Counted from the stretch's first letter, positions 1 to 7,840 are shown. The stretch is 64,000 nt of DNA from Halobacillus sp. Marseille-Q1614 (GCF_902809865.1 NZ_CADDWH010000001.1:2108001-2172000), one strand, 5' to 3'. Program-made: numbers and translations. The notes: a model not told the origin generated them from the letters alone.

Positions 1-1
1 C

Positions 2-292
2 GGAGTAAAAGTATCCATTATGACCGACCATCCTTATACACCGATTCAATATTTAAATCTTTGTGCAGCTTTGGCCGCCCGCGAAGGACTCCCGTTAGAG
101 GATGCGCTCAGAGGCATTACGATCAACCCTGCAAAAAACCTCGGGATTGAGGATCGAGTCGGTTCGATTGAGAAAGGCAAGGATGCCGATTTAGTACTTT
201 GGAACGGACACCCTTTTGAGTTTATGTCCACACCAATTTGGACGATGATTGATGGGAAAATTGTCTACACCTGTGAGCTGAAAAATGCATAA
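2..292 (+). CDS. Amidohydrolase, C-terminal part (cut by window edge)
   Basis: The reading frame is open from the first bases and ends at a TAA at 290-292; the N-terminus lies outside the window. The visible ~97 residues are the C-terminal part of an amidohydrolase-superfamily enzyme related to imidazolonepropionase-like proteins. They contain the metal-site aspartate in SIMTDHP, the helical stretch ALRGITINPAKNLGI, and the closing beta-sandwich signature DRVGSIEKGKDADLVLWNGHP typical of this superfamily. The ATG at 20 is internal to the domain, not the real start. The substrate cannot be told from this part. Confidence 0.85.
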   Translation, partial: GVKVSIMTDHPYTPIQYLNLCAALAAREGLPLEDALRGITINPAKNLGIEDRVGSIEKGKDADLVLWNGHPFEFMSTPIWTMIDGKIVYTCELKNA

Positions 293-317
293 GATAAGGA
301 GAAAATTTACCAAAATA

Positions 318-351
318 TTTTTTCTAAAAGCCTATTCCCTTTTAGAAAAAA
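318..351. repeat. Inverted repeat after the amidohydrolase
   Basis: A T6-CTAAAAG arm and a CTTTTAG-A6 arm flank an 8-nt loop and pair perfectly over 13 bp. The T- and A-runs are part of the stem, so there is no free U-tract. It may be a weak or bidirectional terminator between the amidohydrolase and the next leader RNA. Function is inferred from position only. Confidence 0.4.
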
Positions 352-382
352 ATCGATTAAAATGAATTTACCAAATATGTTG

Positions 383-559
383 TTTTAGGGAAGGCAAATG
401 GTGCGCCACCAGTAATAGTGCTGGTTCTAGTGGGTTCGATTCCCACCCCGAATTTTTGTGAGCTATTGATAAAAATTCGAGGGTGGTTTGAGCCAGCTAA
501 GTCTGCACTTTTCCCTAAGGTTCAGACTACCCTCCTCTACCCATAAGGAGGGATTTTTT
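383..559 (+). promoter_or_regulatory. Candidate two-state structured 5' leader RNA (riboswitch-like) of the GNAT gene
   Basis: The leader contains several exact or G-U-compatible pairings. TTAGGGAA (385-392) pairs with TTCCCTAA (511-518). GTGGG/CCCAC (430-434/442-446) form a tRNA T-arm-like hairpin with loop TTCGATT. CGAATTTTT (449-457) pairs with AAAAATTCG (471-479). A 16-bp stem joins 479-494 to 519-534 with only G-U deviations. CCCTCC (530-535) is complementary to the Shine-Dalgarno GGAGGG (547-552). The 16-bp stem and the SD-masking stem compete for 530-534, and the outer 8-bp helix falls in the loop of the 16-bp stem, so two mutually exclusive folds are expected. This is the logic of a translational riboswitch. 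I do not recognise the class. Confidence 0.6.
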
Positions 560-1108
560 ATGCTGAAAAAGCGTGACTTACACGATGTTCCAGTTTTGTT
601 TGATTTGATGATTCACCCAGAAGTTTTCCCATACGTTCGCCAAAAGGCATCGACAAGTGATGAGTTTTACTTCCTCACTAAACAAACGTTAGAAGCTGAA
701 GAACGCGGTGAGTTAATATCCCGGACGATCCTTGATGAGTGGGGACAGCCAATTGGAACAATTAACTTATTCGATATTCAAGATAATAAAGGGTTTTTAG
801 CGACATGGATCGGTCAGCCTTACTTTGGTAAAGGTTATAATCAGCCAGCGAAAGAAGCTTTTTTTCAAGAGCTGTTCTTCATGCTGGACATCGAAGGGAT
901 ATTTATGAAGATCCGCCGCTCCAACATCCGATCGTTAAAAGCAGCTTTAAAAATGCCATATGTAACAAAAGCCAATGAGCAGTATCCGGAAGTCTACGAC
1001 TGGATAAACCGTGAACAAAATGTGTATGATCTCTATATGATTTCAAAAGAGCAGTACCTGTTCCACTACTATGGCGGCCAGCAGGAAGAAGAAGTATTGG
1101 AAGCCTAA
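560..1108 (+). CDS. GNAT-family N-acetyltransferase (RimJ/L-like) behind a structured leader
   Basis: A 182-residue protein with a GNAT fold. The N-terminal beta-alpha elements (MLKKRDLHDVPVLFDLM), the central strands around GTINLFDI, and the pyrophosphate-loop region GQPYFGKGYNQPAKEAFF can be seen. The ATG at 560 is chosen because a strong SD (AAGGAGGG, 545-552) lies 7 nt upstream. The frame stays open back to a TTG at 488, but that stretch is part of the leader hairpins and reads as low-complexity, non-homologous sequence. The acceptor substrate is unknown. Regulation is probably exerted through the leader at 383-559, whose last hairpin can mask this SD. A terminator follows directly, so the gene is monocistronic. 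Confidence 0.85.
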   Translation: MLKKRDLHDVPVLFDLMIHPEVFPYVRQKASTSDEFYFLTKQTLEAEERGELISRTILDEWGQPIGTINLFDIQDNKGFLATWIGQPYFGKGYNQPAKEAFFQELFFMLDIEGIFMKIRRSNIRSLKAALKMPYVTKANEQYPEVYDWINREQNVYDLYMISKEQYLFHYYGGQQEEEVLEA

Positions 1109-1124
1109 TATTTCATAAAGAAAG

Positions 1125-1168
1125 ATCCCCTCTGCCTCGGGTTTGTAAAAGGCTGAGGGGATTTTTTT
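1125..1168 (+). terminator. Rho-independent terminator of the GNAT gene
   Basis: ATCCCCTC and GAGGGGAT pair, extended by GCCT/AGGC with one mismatch, and are followed by seven T. Confidence 0.85.
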
Positions 1169-1291
1169 GAACGGACATTTTATATAAAAATGAAGATAGG
1201 ACTGGAAAATCAATCGCTTCCCGGAGACCTTTCTCCATTTTTATTAGAGAACTCTATTTTATAGCTAATATAGCCTTTGATTGAGGAATTC

Positions 1292-1963
1292 TTATACCTC
1301 TTTAGGGACGGGGATACTTTTCTTATGCTGGGGGATATCCTTTTTTACTTTTTTATAAGGAATACTAAGTTCTGGTGTCCCGTATACACCTGCAGCAACC
1401 TCATATTTATTAAAGATTAGAAACAGCTCACCATCCTTGATATAGAAGGCCGTATCTTCCCTGATTCCTGTAAAAGCCTGAACATTAAATGCCTTCGGCT
1501 CGCTGGAGATGATTTTCTTAACTTCGATATTGAGTTTGTGAATATCTACAACATCTTTCAGTTCTAAAAATATTCCATTTTCATCGTTTTCAAAATTTAT
1601 CGATCTAACTGTTGAGTCATGTTTATTCCCTTGTGATATGTTAGACGTCATAACAATTGAGCACAGGCCTTTATTTTCAGCAACCGTGAATTCTTCATAA
1701 TAAAGCACCGGAAAGCCGGTGGATTGTTTTTCCATCCGCTTTAATTCTCTGACCACTTCATCAATTTTCCCCTTCACCTTCTCGTTTACATCTTCTTGAA
1801 GGTTTTTATTTCTCAAACCATTAAACAACGGGTAGTCGACATGGATTTCATAATCCGAATTTACTTGGTCCTTATGTTTTACGCTATATAAGTTTGCCGC
1901 TTGGACAGTCACCGCATTCATAAACAGCAAGCATAGGGTGAGGATGATCAACCATTTCTTCAC
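1292..1963 (-). CDS. Secreted DUF3298/DUF4163-family protein
   Basis: About 223 residues with a clear signal peptide (MKKWLIILTLCLLFMNAVTVQA, then AANLYS). The mature part (SVKHKDQVNSDYEIHVDYP ... EEFTVAENKGLCSIVM ... AFTGIREDTAFYIKDGELFLIFNKYEVAAG) has the pattern of the DUF4163-DUF3298 pair found in the extracellular parts of RsiV-type anti-sigma factors and PdaC. No transmembrane anchor follows the signal peptide, so the protein should be exported. Two tandem GTG codons (1966 and 1963) follow AAGGAGG; 1963 has the better 8-nt spacing. No sigma-factor gene is adjacent, so an anti-sigma role is not indicated. It is divergent from the GNAT gene at 2167. Confidence 0.75.
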   Translation of the reverse strand: MKKWLIILTLCLLFMNAVTVQAANLYSVKHKDQVNSDYEIHVDYPLFNGLRNKNLQEDVNEKVKGKIDEVVRELKRMEKQSTGFPVLYYEEFTVAENKGLCSIVMTSNISQGNKHDSTVRSINFENDENGIFLELKDVVDIHKLNIEVKKIISSEPKAFNVQAFTGIREDTAFYIKDGELFLIFNKYEVAAGVYGTPELSIPYKKVKKDIPQHKKSIPVPKEV

Positions 1964-2104
1964 CACGTATTCCTCCTTAGAGTCTTTGCCGTTAGTTTGG
2001 CCACATTTAGTAATTATTATCGCAAGAAAGCTCTGTTACTTTTTACTGTAACCTTATGGATAGATAACCCTTTGTAAGCTCGACCGAGCAAAAACAAAAA
2101 AGGA

Positions 2105-2132
2105 TTGCATTATTTTCATTATTTGGTAAAAT
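2105..2132 (+). promoter_or_regulatory. SigmaA-type promoter for the GNAT gene at 2167
   Basis: TTGCAT (2105-2110), a 16-nt AT-rich spacer and TAAAAT (2127-2132) lie about 35 nt upstream of the GTG start and its SD (TGGAGGGA). Confidence 0.55.
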
Positions 2133-2166
2133 TATCTCAATTTATAAAAGTCTGGAGGGATAACAA

Positions 2167-2982
2167 GTGATCAGGAGACTTACCGAGGAAGATAATCCAA
2201 AATGTCAGCGTTTATTATCAGAGAAACCAGCCGAAAACCTGTTTATTATTGGGGATATCGAAAATTTCGGCTTCGAACAGGACTTTCAGAAATTATGGGG
2301 TGACTTTGATGGTGATGAGCTTAGAGGAATCCTGCTGAAATACAGAAATAACTATATCACCTATGCTTCTGGACCATTTGACAGCAGGGGGTTCGCTGAG
2401 GTTATAAACAAGGATCCTGACTTCACACAACTGTCAGGGTTAGAATCGATCACTCAGGAAATCCTTCCATACATCGAAAGAAATCCTAAAAAAACGCGCT
2501 CACTTTTTTATGCGAAGTGTGACCACAAGGATATGCTGAATCAAAGTATTGATACTTCTCAAGTCCAATTAGCGAACGTCGAGGACATCAGTAAAATTGT
2601 AAAATTGCAAAGTTCCATTTCCGAGTTCGAACAGGATTCCAATCGCGAAGAAGGCATGCGAAAAGGATTTGAATCCGGCTCAGCCCGCACCTATTTTATT
2701 GAAAAAGATTCTTTATTTGTTTCAAGTGCTTCCACAACAGCGGAAAATACAATGTCCGCAATGATTGTAGGCGTCTGCACCCACCCTGCCTATCAGCATA
2801 AAGGGTATGCAAGTGCCTGCATGAAGCAATTGTGTGAAGATCTTTTAGATGAAGGAAAGCTTCTCTGCTTGTTTTATGACAATCCTAAAGCCGGAGAAAT
2901 TTATAAGCGACTTGGCTTTGAAGATATCGGAAAGTGGATCATGCATATTTACGAAGCAACCGAACAACCGGCTTCCATTTAA
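2167..2982 (+). CDS. GNAT-family N-acetyltransferase (two-domain type)
   Basis: A 271-residue protein. The C-terminal half is a recognisable GNAT domain: MIVGVCTHPAYQHKGYASAC is the acetyl-CoA-binding motif A (residues ~198-217) with the Q/RxxGxG/A loop as QHKGYA. It is followed by LCLFYDNPKAGEIYKRLGFEDIGKW, the motif B region. The N-terminal half (ENLFIIGDIENFGFEQDF ...) resembles the extra N-terminal domain of longer Bacillus GNAT proteins. The start is a GTG at 2167 placed 6-8 nt after TGGAGGGA. The gene is divergent from the DUF3298 gene and followed by a terminator. The substrate is unknown. Confidence 0.85.
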   Translation: MIRRLTEEDNPKCQRLLSEKPAENLFIIGDIENFGFEQDFQKLWGDFDGDELRGILLKYRNNYITYASGPFDSRGFAEVINKDPDFTQLSGLESITQEILPYIERNPKKTRSLFYAKCDHKDMLNQSIDTSQVQLANVEDISKIVKLQSSISEFEQDSNREEGMRKGFESGSARTYFIEKDSLFVSSASTTAENTMSAMIVGVCTHPAYQHKGYASACMKQLCEDLLDEGKLLCLFYDNPKAGEIYKRLGFEDIGKWIMHIYEATEQPASI

Positions 2983-3084
2983 AATAGTGTCTTTCTAGAA
3001 TTTTAAGCTTTCGAGAACATTTTTCTGTGATGTTCCGGAATGGGGAAAATTCTCTTCCGGAGTAAGCAATAATAAACTTATAGA

Positions 3085-3112
3085 AAACTGCCTTTATAAA
3101 AGGCAGTTTTTC
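3085..3112 (+). terminator. Terminator of the two-domain GNAT gene
   Basis: AAACTGCCTTT-tata-AAAGGCAGTTT is a perfect hairpin followed by a T-run. Confidence 0.9.
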
Positions 3113-3192
3113 TATTTATAATTTTACTTTTAAAAAGAATCAGAACGGGGAAACAGGTACTTAAAGTCCACTTTTAAAGGAGGAATAACGTT

Positions 3193-3552
3193 ATGGATAA
3201 AATGATCTTTGTACAAACCGGAATGGGAATTGATGTCCACGGACAGAACGTGACGCATGCATCTGTAAGAGCAATTAAAAATGCGATTAACAGCAACTCT
3301 ATGCCTGGTATTCAGGAATCTCTGCCTGATGGCGATCTTGATAATATGAAGGTTCATGTTAAACTCGCGATTCCGACAGACCTTGATAATCTGGATGAAG
3401 ATGAAGTAAAAAAAGCAATTCCTTATGGAAAAGTGACTGTTGAAAAAGTACAAGGCGGAATGATGACATCGAGCGGTATTGAGCTAAAAGACAAAGGGGA
3501 CAAAAACGATCAAATGTATCTTGTAAATGCTGCTGTAGAAGTAGGCTACTAA
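3193..3552 (+). CDS. Lin0512-family conserved hypothetical protein
   Basis: A 119-residue protein matching the Lin0512 family (CHP02058). Visible hallmarks are GMGIDVHGQNVTHASVRAI near the N-terminus, AIPTDLDNLDEDEVKKAIPYG in the middle and GGMMTSSGIE towards the C-terminus. The family is widespread in Firmicutes and has no established biochemical role. The ATG is preceded by AAAGGAGG. The gene is monocistronic: a terminator shared with the convergent yteA-like gene lies 2 nt past the stop. There is no signal peptide or membrane segment, so it should be cytosolic. Confidence 0.85.
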   Translation: MDKMIFVQTGMGIDVHGQNVTHASVRAIKNAINSNSMPGIQESLPDGDLDNMKVHVKLAIPTDLDNLDEDEVKKAIPYGKVTVEKVQGGMMTSSGIELKDKGDKNDQMYLVNAAVEVGY

Positions 3553-3553
3553 A

Positions 3554-3589
3554 AAAAGTCTGTTGGGATCTTTATCTCAACAGACTTTT
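3554..3589. terminator. Bidirectional terminator between Lin0512 and yteA-like genes
   Basis: AAAAGTCTGTTG and CAACAGACTTTT pair perfectly and give a U-tract on both strands, placed between convergent genes. Confidence 0.85.
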
Positions 3590-3591
3590 CT

Positions 3592-4245
3592 CTATTCCTG
3601 CTCTTCCTGCTCTGCGTCATCATACGCTTCTTTATATTTATCATAATGAAGATTATGTTCAAGGTGAATGTTATCCTGTCCTGTGTAGCCATGGATATCT
3701 GTAGAAACGAATGGTTCAAATTCCTCGCTATAGCCGGAAGCTTCATCTTCTTCCATAATTGAAGAGTCATCGTAAGTCATACTTGATTCATTAAATGAGG
3801 CAGCCTGCTGATAAGGATTGGTATCACGATTATCGTCTTGATCGATCTCCTTTAAAACAGCTTCTTCCACGCTGCGGTCTTTAGGTACGCTTTGTTCTGC
3901 ATGTTCAATGACGGTGCGGGCGGTCGGATAAGCCTCCAGCCGTTCATATGGAATCTGCTGCCCCGTCACTTCACAAGTGCCGTACGTTCCTTTTTCTATT
4001 TGGTCTAGAGAATATTTCACTTCTTCCAGTTCTTCCTCCAGATGATCGAGCAAAGCCATATCCTTTTCTCTTTCAAATAGTTCGGTACCAGAGTCTGCTG
4101 GATGATTATCATATTGAGATAACTCGCCGGATCTAGTATCACTGGCAAAGCCGCGTTCGAGCCCGAACTGTTTATTATTAATCAGTCGTTGTTCGATTTC
4201 CCGCTTTCTCTCTTCTAATTGCGCCTTCATATGAGAATAGTCCAA
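3592..4245 (-). CDS. yteA: YteA-type DksA/TraR-family protein with degenerate zinc finger
   Basis: A 217-residue acidic protein of the Bacillus YteA group, part of the DksA/TraR superfamily. It has an N-terminal coiled coil (KAQLEERKREIEQRL), the conserved YDNHPADSGTELFEREKD block, and the core LEEVKYSLDQIEKGTYGTCEVTGQQIPYERLEAYPTA. The classical C4 zinc finger is reduced: one cysteine (GTCEVTG) remains and the distal CxxC is replaced by TVIEHAEQ, so zinc binding is doubtful. The start is a TTG at 4245, 7 nt after GGAGGGA; the first ATG (4230) is too far from the SD. YteA proteins are sporulation-associated in Bacillus; a role in RNA polymerase binding is inferred only. Confidence 0.8.
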   Translation of the reverse strand: MDYSHMKAQLEERKREIEQRLINNKQFGLERGFASDTRSGELSQYDNHPADSGTELFEREKDMALLDHLEEELEEVKYSLDQIEKGTYGTCEVTGQQIPYERLEAYPTARTVIEHAEQSVPKDRSVEEAVLKEIDQDDNRDTNPYQQAASFNESSMTYDDSSIMEEDEASGYSEEFEPFVSTDIHGYTGQDNIHLEHNLHYDKYKEAYDDAEQEEQE

Positions 4246-4383
4246 TCCTATCCCTCCTTTTTCGTACTATCATTAGTTTGGCTTGACCGCCTCTTTGTAT
4301 GCACAGCCAATTAATAATAAAAATTCACGACAGTTAGAAGTTTTCTCTGGAGCAGAGGCAGTTGACAGCGGTCTATAAAAACT

Positions 4384-4425
4384 AAAAAAGACTCTCCGCC
4401 ACCTAACTGGTGAAGGAAAGTCTTA
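4384..4425 (-). terminator. Terminator downstream of mccB
   Basis: Read on the minus strand, AAGACT...CACC and GGTG...AGTCTT form a long imperfect hairpin followed by six T. It lies about 180 nt past mccB, beyond a dispersed repeat copy that would be transcribed with the operon. Confidence 0.7.
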
Positions 4426-4446
4426 TCCATATTCAATACCTTAGAA

Positions 4447-4575
4447 GCAGAGGGAGCTAATGCCGCGAGACTCCTGCTTAAAAAACGGACGAGCCGAGAA
4501 CCCACAGCGTGGTTTTTCACGGAGAGGCTTGGGCGTTCGTCCGTGGTAAGCGAAGCGGTATTCGCTCCCGCAGCC
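4447..4575 (-). repeat. Dispersed palindromic repeat, copy A
   Basis: This copy contains the family core CGGACGAACG ... CGTCCGTTTTTTAAGCAGG (read on the minus strand), ending in GAGTCTCGCGG. CGGACGAACGCC near one end pairs with part of the CGTCCG arm near the other, giving a large foldback. An 88-codon open frame over it (4311-4577) is an artefact. Six related copies occur in other gaps of this window. Confidence 0.75.
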
Positions 4576-4605
4576 ACATATCAAAAAGCATGTAGCCGGC
4601 TGGCT

Positions 4606-5742
4606 TTATTTACGTAAAGCTTCCAGGAAATCTTCTTTTAAGTCTTCAATATCTTCTAATCCGATCGAAACACGTACAAGACCATCCGTAATGCCAAGCT
4701 CTGTTCTTCGGTCTGCCGGAATGGAAGCATGAGTCATCATGGCAGGCACAGATATTAAGCTTTCCACAGCCCCAAGGCTCTCAGCAAGTGTAAAATATTT
4801 AACATTGCGCAGAACTTGGTCCGCCTTTTTTCCGCTTCCTACATCAAAGGAAATCATACCACCATTTCCTCTCGCCTGCTGCTTATGAACCTCATGACCA
4901 GGATGTGATTCTAAGCCAGGATAATAAATGTTTGTGATCTCAGGCAGTCCTTGCAGGAATTCGACGAACTCCTTCGTATTGCTTTCAATTTCTTCCATAC
5001 GCACGCCAAGAGTTTTAATGCCTCGCATTAAAAGCCAGGAATCATGAGGACCTAACACTCCACCGGAAGAATTTAAAACAAAATGTACGTCTTCTGCCAG
5101 CTGCTGAGAGTTTACAACGACTAAACCGGCGACGACATCGCTGTGACCTCCAAGGTACTTCGTGGCACTATGAAGAACGATATCCGCCCCATCTTCCATT
5201 GGATTCTGCCAGTAAGGTGTGCTGAACGTGTTATCCACGATAAAAGTCAGTCCTTTAGATTTAGCCAGTTTAGAGACTTTTTTCATATCTGTTACTTTTA
5301 ATAACGGATTTGTCGGCGTCTCTACGTAAATGGCTTTCGTGCGATCTATGATTGCTGCTTCAATGTTTTCTATACTACTCGTATCTACAAAGCTGGCTTC
5401 AATGCCGAAGCGGTTCATTACTTTAGAAACTAAGCGGTAGCTTCCGCCGTAAACATCATCAGTAAAAATTATATGGTCACCCTGGTTAAAGGTCATTAGC
5501 ACAGCGGTTATTGCCGCCATGCCTGAACCGAAGGCAAAGCCAGCATGGCCGCCCTCAAGCTCTTTGATTAACTCTTCTAAAGCAAAGCGCGTAGGGTTTC
5601 CTGTCCGGGAATATTCATAGCCCGAATGCTTTCCTACACCTTCCTGTTTATACGTACTTACTTGATAAATTGGGACAGAAACGGCTCCCGTGCGTTCATC
5701 TCCTGTAATTCCTCCGTGAATAAGCTGTGTTTTTTTCCTCAT
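4606..5742 (-). CDS. mccB: Cystathionine gamma-lyase / homocysteine gamma-lyase
   Basis: A 378-residue PLP enzyme of the Cys/Met metabolism family. Visible are the PLP-phosphate and substrate region YEYSRTGNPTRFALEELI, FGSGMAAITAV, the cofactor aspartate in IVDNTFSTPYWQNP, and the Schiff-base lysine in HSATKYLGGHSDVVAG. It cleaves cystathionine to cysteine, 2-oxobutyrate and ammonia. The ATG overlaps the mccA stop by 4 nt (ATGA), showing translational coupling. It is the last gene of yrrT-luxS-mccA-mccB. The assignment to mccB rather than metI rests on this context, since the two paralogues are close in sequence. Confidence 0.92.
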   Translation of the reverse strand: MRKKTQLIHGGITGDERTGAVSVPIYQVSTYKQEGVGKHSGYEYSRTGNPTRFALEELIKELEGGHAGFAFGSGMAAITAVLMTFNQGDHIIFTDDVYGGSYRLVSKVMNRFGIEASFVDTSSIENIEAAIIDRTKAIYVETPTNPLLKVTDMKKVSKLAKSKGLTFIVDNTFSTPYWQNPMEDGADIVLHSATKYLGGHSDVVAGLVVVNSQQLAEDVHFVLNSSGGVLGPHDSWLLMRGIKTLGVRMEEIESNTKEFVEFLQGLPEITNIYYPGLESHPGHEVHKQQARGNGGMISFDVGSGKKADQVLRNVKYFTLAESLGAVESLISVPAMMTHASIPADRRTELGITDGLVRVSIGLEDIEDLKEDFLEALRK

Positions 5743-6665
5743 TTAATTCCCTCCTCATAAATACCTTGACTGATATAACGTTCACTGCTGTCTGGAAAAA
5801 TCGTAACGATCTTTGTGCCTTTTTCTGCTGATTCCGCTTCACGCATAGCTGCTTCAAACGCTGCGCCTGATGAGCTTGCGACAAGCAGTCCTTCGTAAAC
5901 AGCCAGCTCCCTCAGCCTTAAGAAAGCGATTTCATCTGTAATTGTATGAATCGCGTCAAAGTACTGTTCATCCATATATTCCGGTAAAAATTCCATACCT
6001 ATGCCTTCGGTTCGATGCGGTCCTGGATCTCCTCCATTGAGTATTGATCCTTCAGGTTCCACGATCACGGTCTTAACATCCTTTTTTTTCTCTTTTAAAT
6101 ATTGGGACGTACCCATAAAAGTTCCGCCTGTGCCAGCTCCGGCGATAAAGACATCCACTTGGCCATTCATATCCTGGTAAATTTCTGGTCCGAGGGTTTC
6201 ATAATAAGCGGCAGGGTTTGCGGGGTTCCCAAATTGCTGGGGGCTGTAAGAGTTACTAATCTCTTTGTGTAATTCCTTAGCTTTTTCAATTGCCCCTTTC
6301 ATTCCGCGGGACGTTTCCGTATTTACGATTTGCGCGCCAAGCGCCTTCATCAATGTCTGTTTTTCCTGGCTGAACTTTTGGGGAACGACAAAGATCACTT
6401 TATACCCTTTACCAACAGCGGCTAACGCTAGACCAATCCCCGTATTGCCGGCCGTTGGTTCAATGATCGTTCCTCCAGGCTTTAATAAACCTTTACTTTC
6501 AGCATCCTCAATCAGTTTTAAACCCAGACGGTCCTTAATACTCCCGCCTGGGTTCATAAATTCAAGCTTCGCAAAAATCCTGGCCTGATTTGGAATCGCT
6601 ATATGACTGATCTCAATCATCGGCGTCCTTCCAATTAAGGATTGAACACTCTTCACGTATCCCAT
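5739..6665 (-). CDS. mccA: Cystathionine beta-synthase, O-acetylserine-dependent
   Basis: A 308-residue PLP enzyme of the cysteine synthase/CBS family, about the length of B. subtilis MccA. It carries the PLP-lysine motif PGGSIKDRLG, the phosphate loop PTAGNTGIGLALA and GAGTGGTFMG; there is no C-terminal CBS pair. It condenses homocysteine with (O-acetyl)serine to cystathionine. The start is ATG 6665 with GGTGAGG upstream; an in-frame codon at 6707 would run into luxS. It sits between luxS and mccB, which favours the MccA assignment over CysK. Confidence 0.9.
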   Translation of the reverse strand: MGYVKSVQSLIGRTPMIEISHIAIPNQARIFAKLEFMNPGGSIKDRLGLKLIEDAESKGLLKPGGTIIEPTAGNTGIGLALAAVGKGYKVIFVVPQKFSQEKQTLMKALGAQIVNTETSRGMKGAIEKAKELHKEISNSYSPQQFGNPANPAAYYETLGPEIYQDMNGQVDVFIAGAGTGGTFMGTSQYLKEKKKDVKTVIVEPEGSILNGGDPGPHRTEGIGMEFLPEYMDEQYFDAIHTITDEIAFLRLRELAVYEGLLVASSSGAAFEAAMREAESAEKGTKIVTIFPDSSERYISQGIYEEGIK

Positions 6666-6688
6666 CGTGATTTCCTCACCTTCTGCTA

Positions 6689-7147
6689 TTAGAAAACTTC
6701 CGTCCATTCGCTGCGTTTATCAAGCAGCTCGCGAGCCAGTTCTTTGGCCCCTTCAAGACTGTGGCTGGCAGCAAATCCACACTGTACTTCATTACAAGCC
6801 GGTACTTCATCAGCTTCAAGGACGTCTTTTAAAGTGTTTTCCAAAACATCTAAAACATTCTCATAGCTGTCATCATTCAGCACAGCCAAGTAAAAACCTG
6901 TCTGGCAGCCCATCGGACCAATATCAATAATTCGATCGTGATGGTCACGGCTCTTCTCGGCCATCAAGTGCTCTAATGAGTGAAGAGACGGCATTTCCAT
7001 ATGCTCTTTGTTTGGCTGTTTTAGACGAATGTCATATTTGTAAATTTTATCTCCGTGTTCTCCTTCTGTAACACCTACAAGGCGTACATAAGGCGCTTTG
7101 ACTTTGGTATGGTCCAGGTTAAAGCTTTCTACGTTCATTTTTGGCAT
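6689..7147 (-). CDS. luxS: S-ribosylhomocysteine lyase, AI-2 producing
   Basis: A 152-residue LuxS of normal length. The metal ligands are H56 and H60 in HSLEH and C123 in NEVQCG; the catalytic cysteine is C81 in GPMGCQTGF. It splits S-ribosylhomocysteine into homocysteine and DPD, the AI-2 precursor. It lies 3 nt downstream of yrrT and 23 nt upstream of mccA. In B. subtilis the yrrT operon carries mtnN at this place and luxS is elsewhere; here luxS takes the slot, so the operon lacks the nucleosidase but includes the next two recycling steps. Confidence 0.97.
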   Translation of the reverse strand: MPKMNVESFNLDHTKVKAPYVRLVGVTEGEHGDKIYKYDIRLKQPNKEHMEMPSLHSLEHLMAEKSRDHHDRIIDIGPMGCQTGFYLAVLNDDSYENVLDVLENTLKDVLEADEVPACNEVQCGFAASHSLEGAKELARELLDKRSEWTEVF

Positions 7148-7150
7148 ACA

Positions 7151-7792
7151 TCATTCTCCTTTTTTAGCGTGAATTAACCAAGCAAATTTGTTCAACTGCT
7201 TGAAAGATACTTCATAGCCTAACTGCAAAAACATCTGCTCCAAGTCTTCGAGGAACGGATAGAACTCTTCCTGCAAATCCTGAGCTAAATTTAAATGTCC
7301 TTTTTGCACCGCATCCTGAATCAATTGCTGCTTATAGGCTTCGTCTTTGAACAGTGTATCTATAAAAATAACTTCTCCATCTGCTTCCAGTTTATCATAA
7401 TATTGCTTCAGAGCTAATCGTTTCTCCTGATCTTTTAGATGGTGAAAAGCAAAGGAACTGACGATTGACCGAATCGGCATTTCAAGTGGCGGAAAATTAA
7501 TAAAATCTCCGCTATAAATGGCGGCCTCCGGACATTTTACGTTGGCGATCTTCCTCATTTCTTCTGATGGCTCCACACCGATGACTACTTTATTTTGAGC
7601 TGTTATTTTCTTCGTTAAATTAGCCGTGCCTACTCCAAATTCGAGGACTGGGGAACTTGCCATGTTCGCTAATTCTTGAAGCATTTCATCATATCCAGCG
7701 AACACTTCCTGATATTCTGGATCGCTTCCGCCCACAGTTTCATCATATGAGCTCGCCCACTGATTAAAAAGATCCACAAATTCGATTCCCAT
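7151..7792 (-). CDS. yrrT: YrrT-type SAM-dependent methyltransferase
   Basis: A 213-residue class I methyltransferase of the YrrT group. The SAM-binding motif I is VLEFGVGTANLTKK and motif II is VVIGVEPSEEMRKIA; SSFAFHHLKDQEK is the post-II region. The opening MGIEFVDLFNQWASSYDE is typical of YrrT. Start choice: the ATG at 7801 abuts the SD AAGGGG with no spacer, whereas ATG 7792 has 9 nt, so 7792 is preferred. It is the first gene of yrrT-luxS-mccA-mccB, the SAH/homocysteine-to-cysteine module. Its methyl acceptor is unknown. A CymR-like dyad lies just upstream. Confidence 0.85.
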   Translation of the reverse strand: MGIEFVDLFNQWASSYDETVGGSDPEYQEVFAGYDEMLQELANMASSPVLEFGVGTANLTKKITAQNKVVIGVEPSEEMRKIANVKCPEAAIYSGDFINFPPLEMPIRSIVSSFAFHHLKDQEKRLALKQYYDKLEADGEVIFIDTLFKDEAYKQQLIQDAVQKGHLNLAQDLQEEFYPFLEDLEQMFLQLGYEVSFKQLNKFAWLIHAKKGE

Positions 7793-7817
7793 CTTTTTCA
7801 TCCCCTTATTATTTATA

Positions 7818-7840
7818 ATTCCTATATGTATACTAGGAAT
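7818..7840. promoter_or_regulatory. Dyad upstream of yrrT, candidate CymR site
   Basis: ATTCCTA and TAGGAAT form a perfect inverted repeat around a 9-nt centre, 25 nt upstream of yrrT. The half TAGGAATTA resembles TTGGAATTA seen in CymR-controlled sulfur genes of Firmicutes, and yrrT/mccAB are CymR targets in B. subtilis. Operator identity is inferred. Confidence 0.45.

Noticed and set aside
400-457. Possible tRNA, because GTGGG-TTCGATT-CCCAC looks like a T-arm
   Set aside because: No matching acceptor 5' strand, D-arm or anticodon arm of normal size; the flanking bases pair in other helices of the leader.
488-559. N-terminal extension of the GNAT gene from TTG 488
   Set aside because: No SD, the residues are unlike GNAT proteins, and the DNA is explained by leader hairpins; ATG 560 has a strong SD.
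4311-4577. 88-codon minus-strand frame
   Set aside because: Covers a dispersed repeat copy and the mccB terminator; no SD and no protein-like composition.
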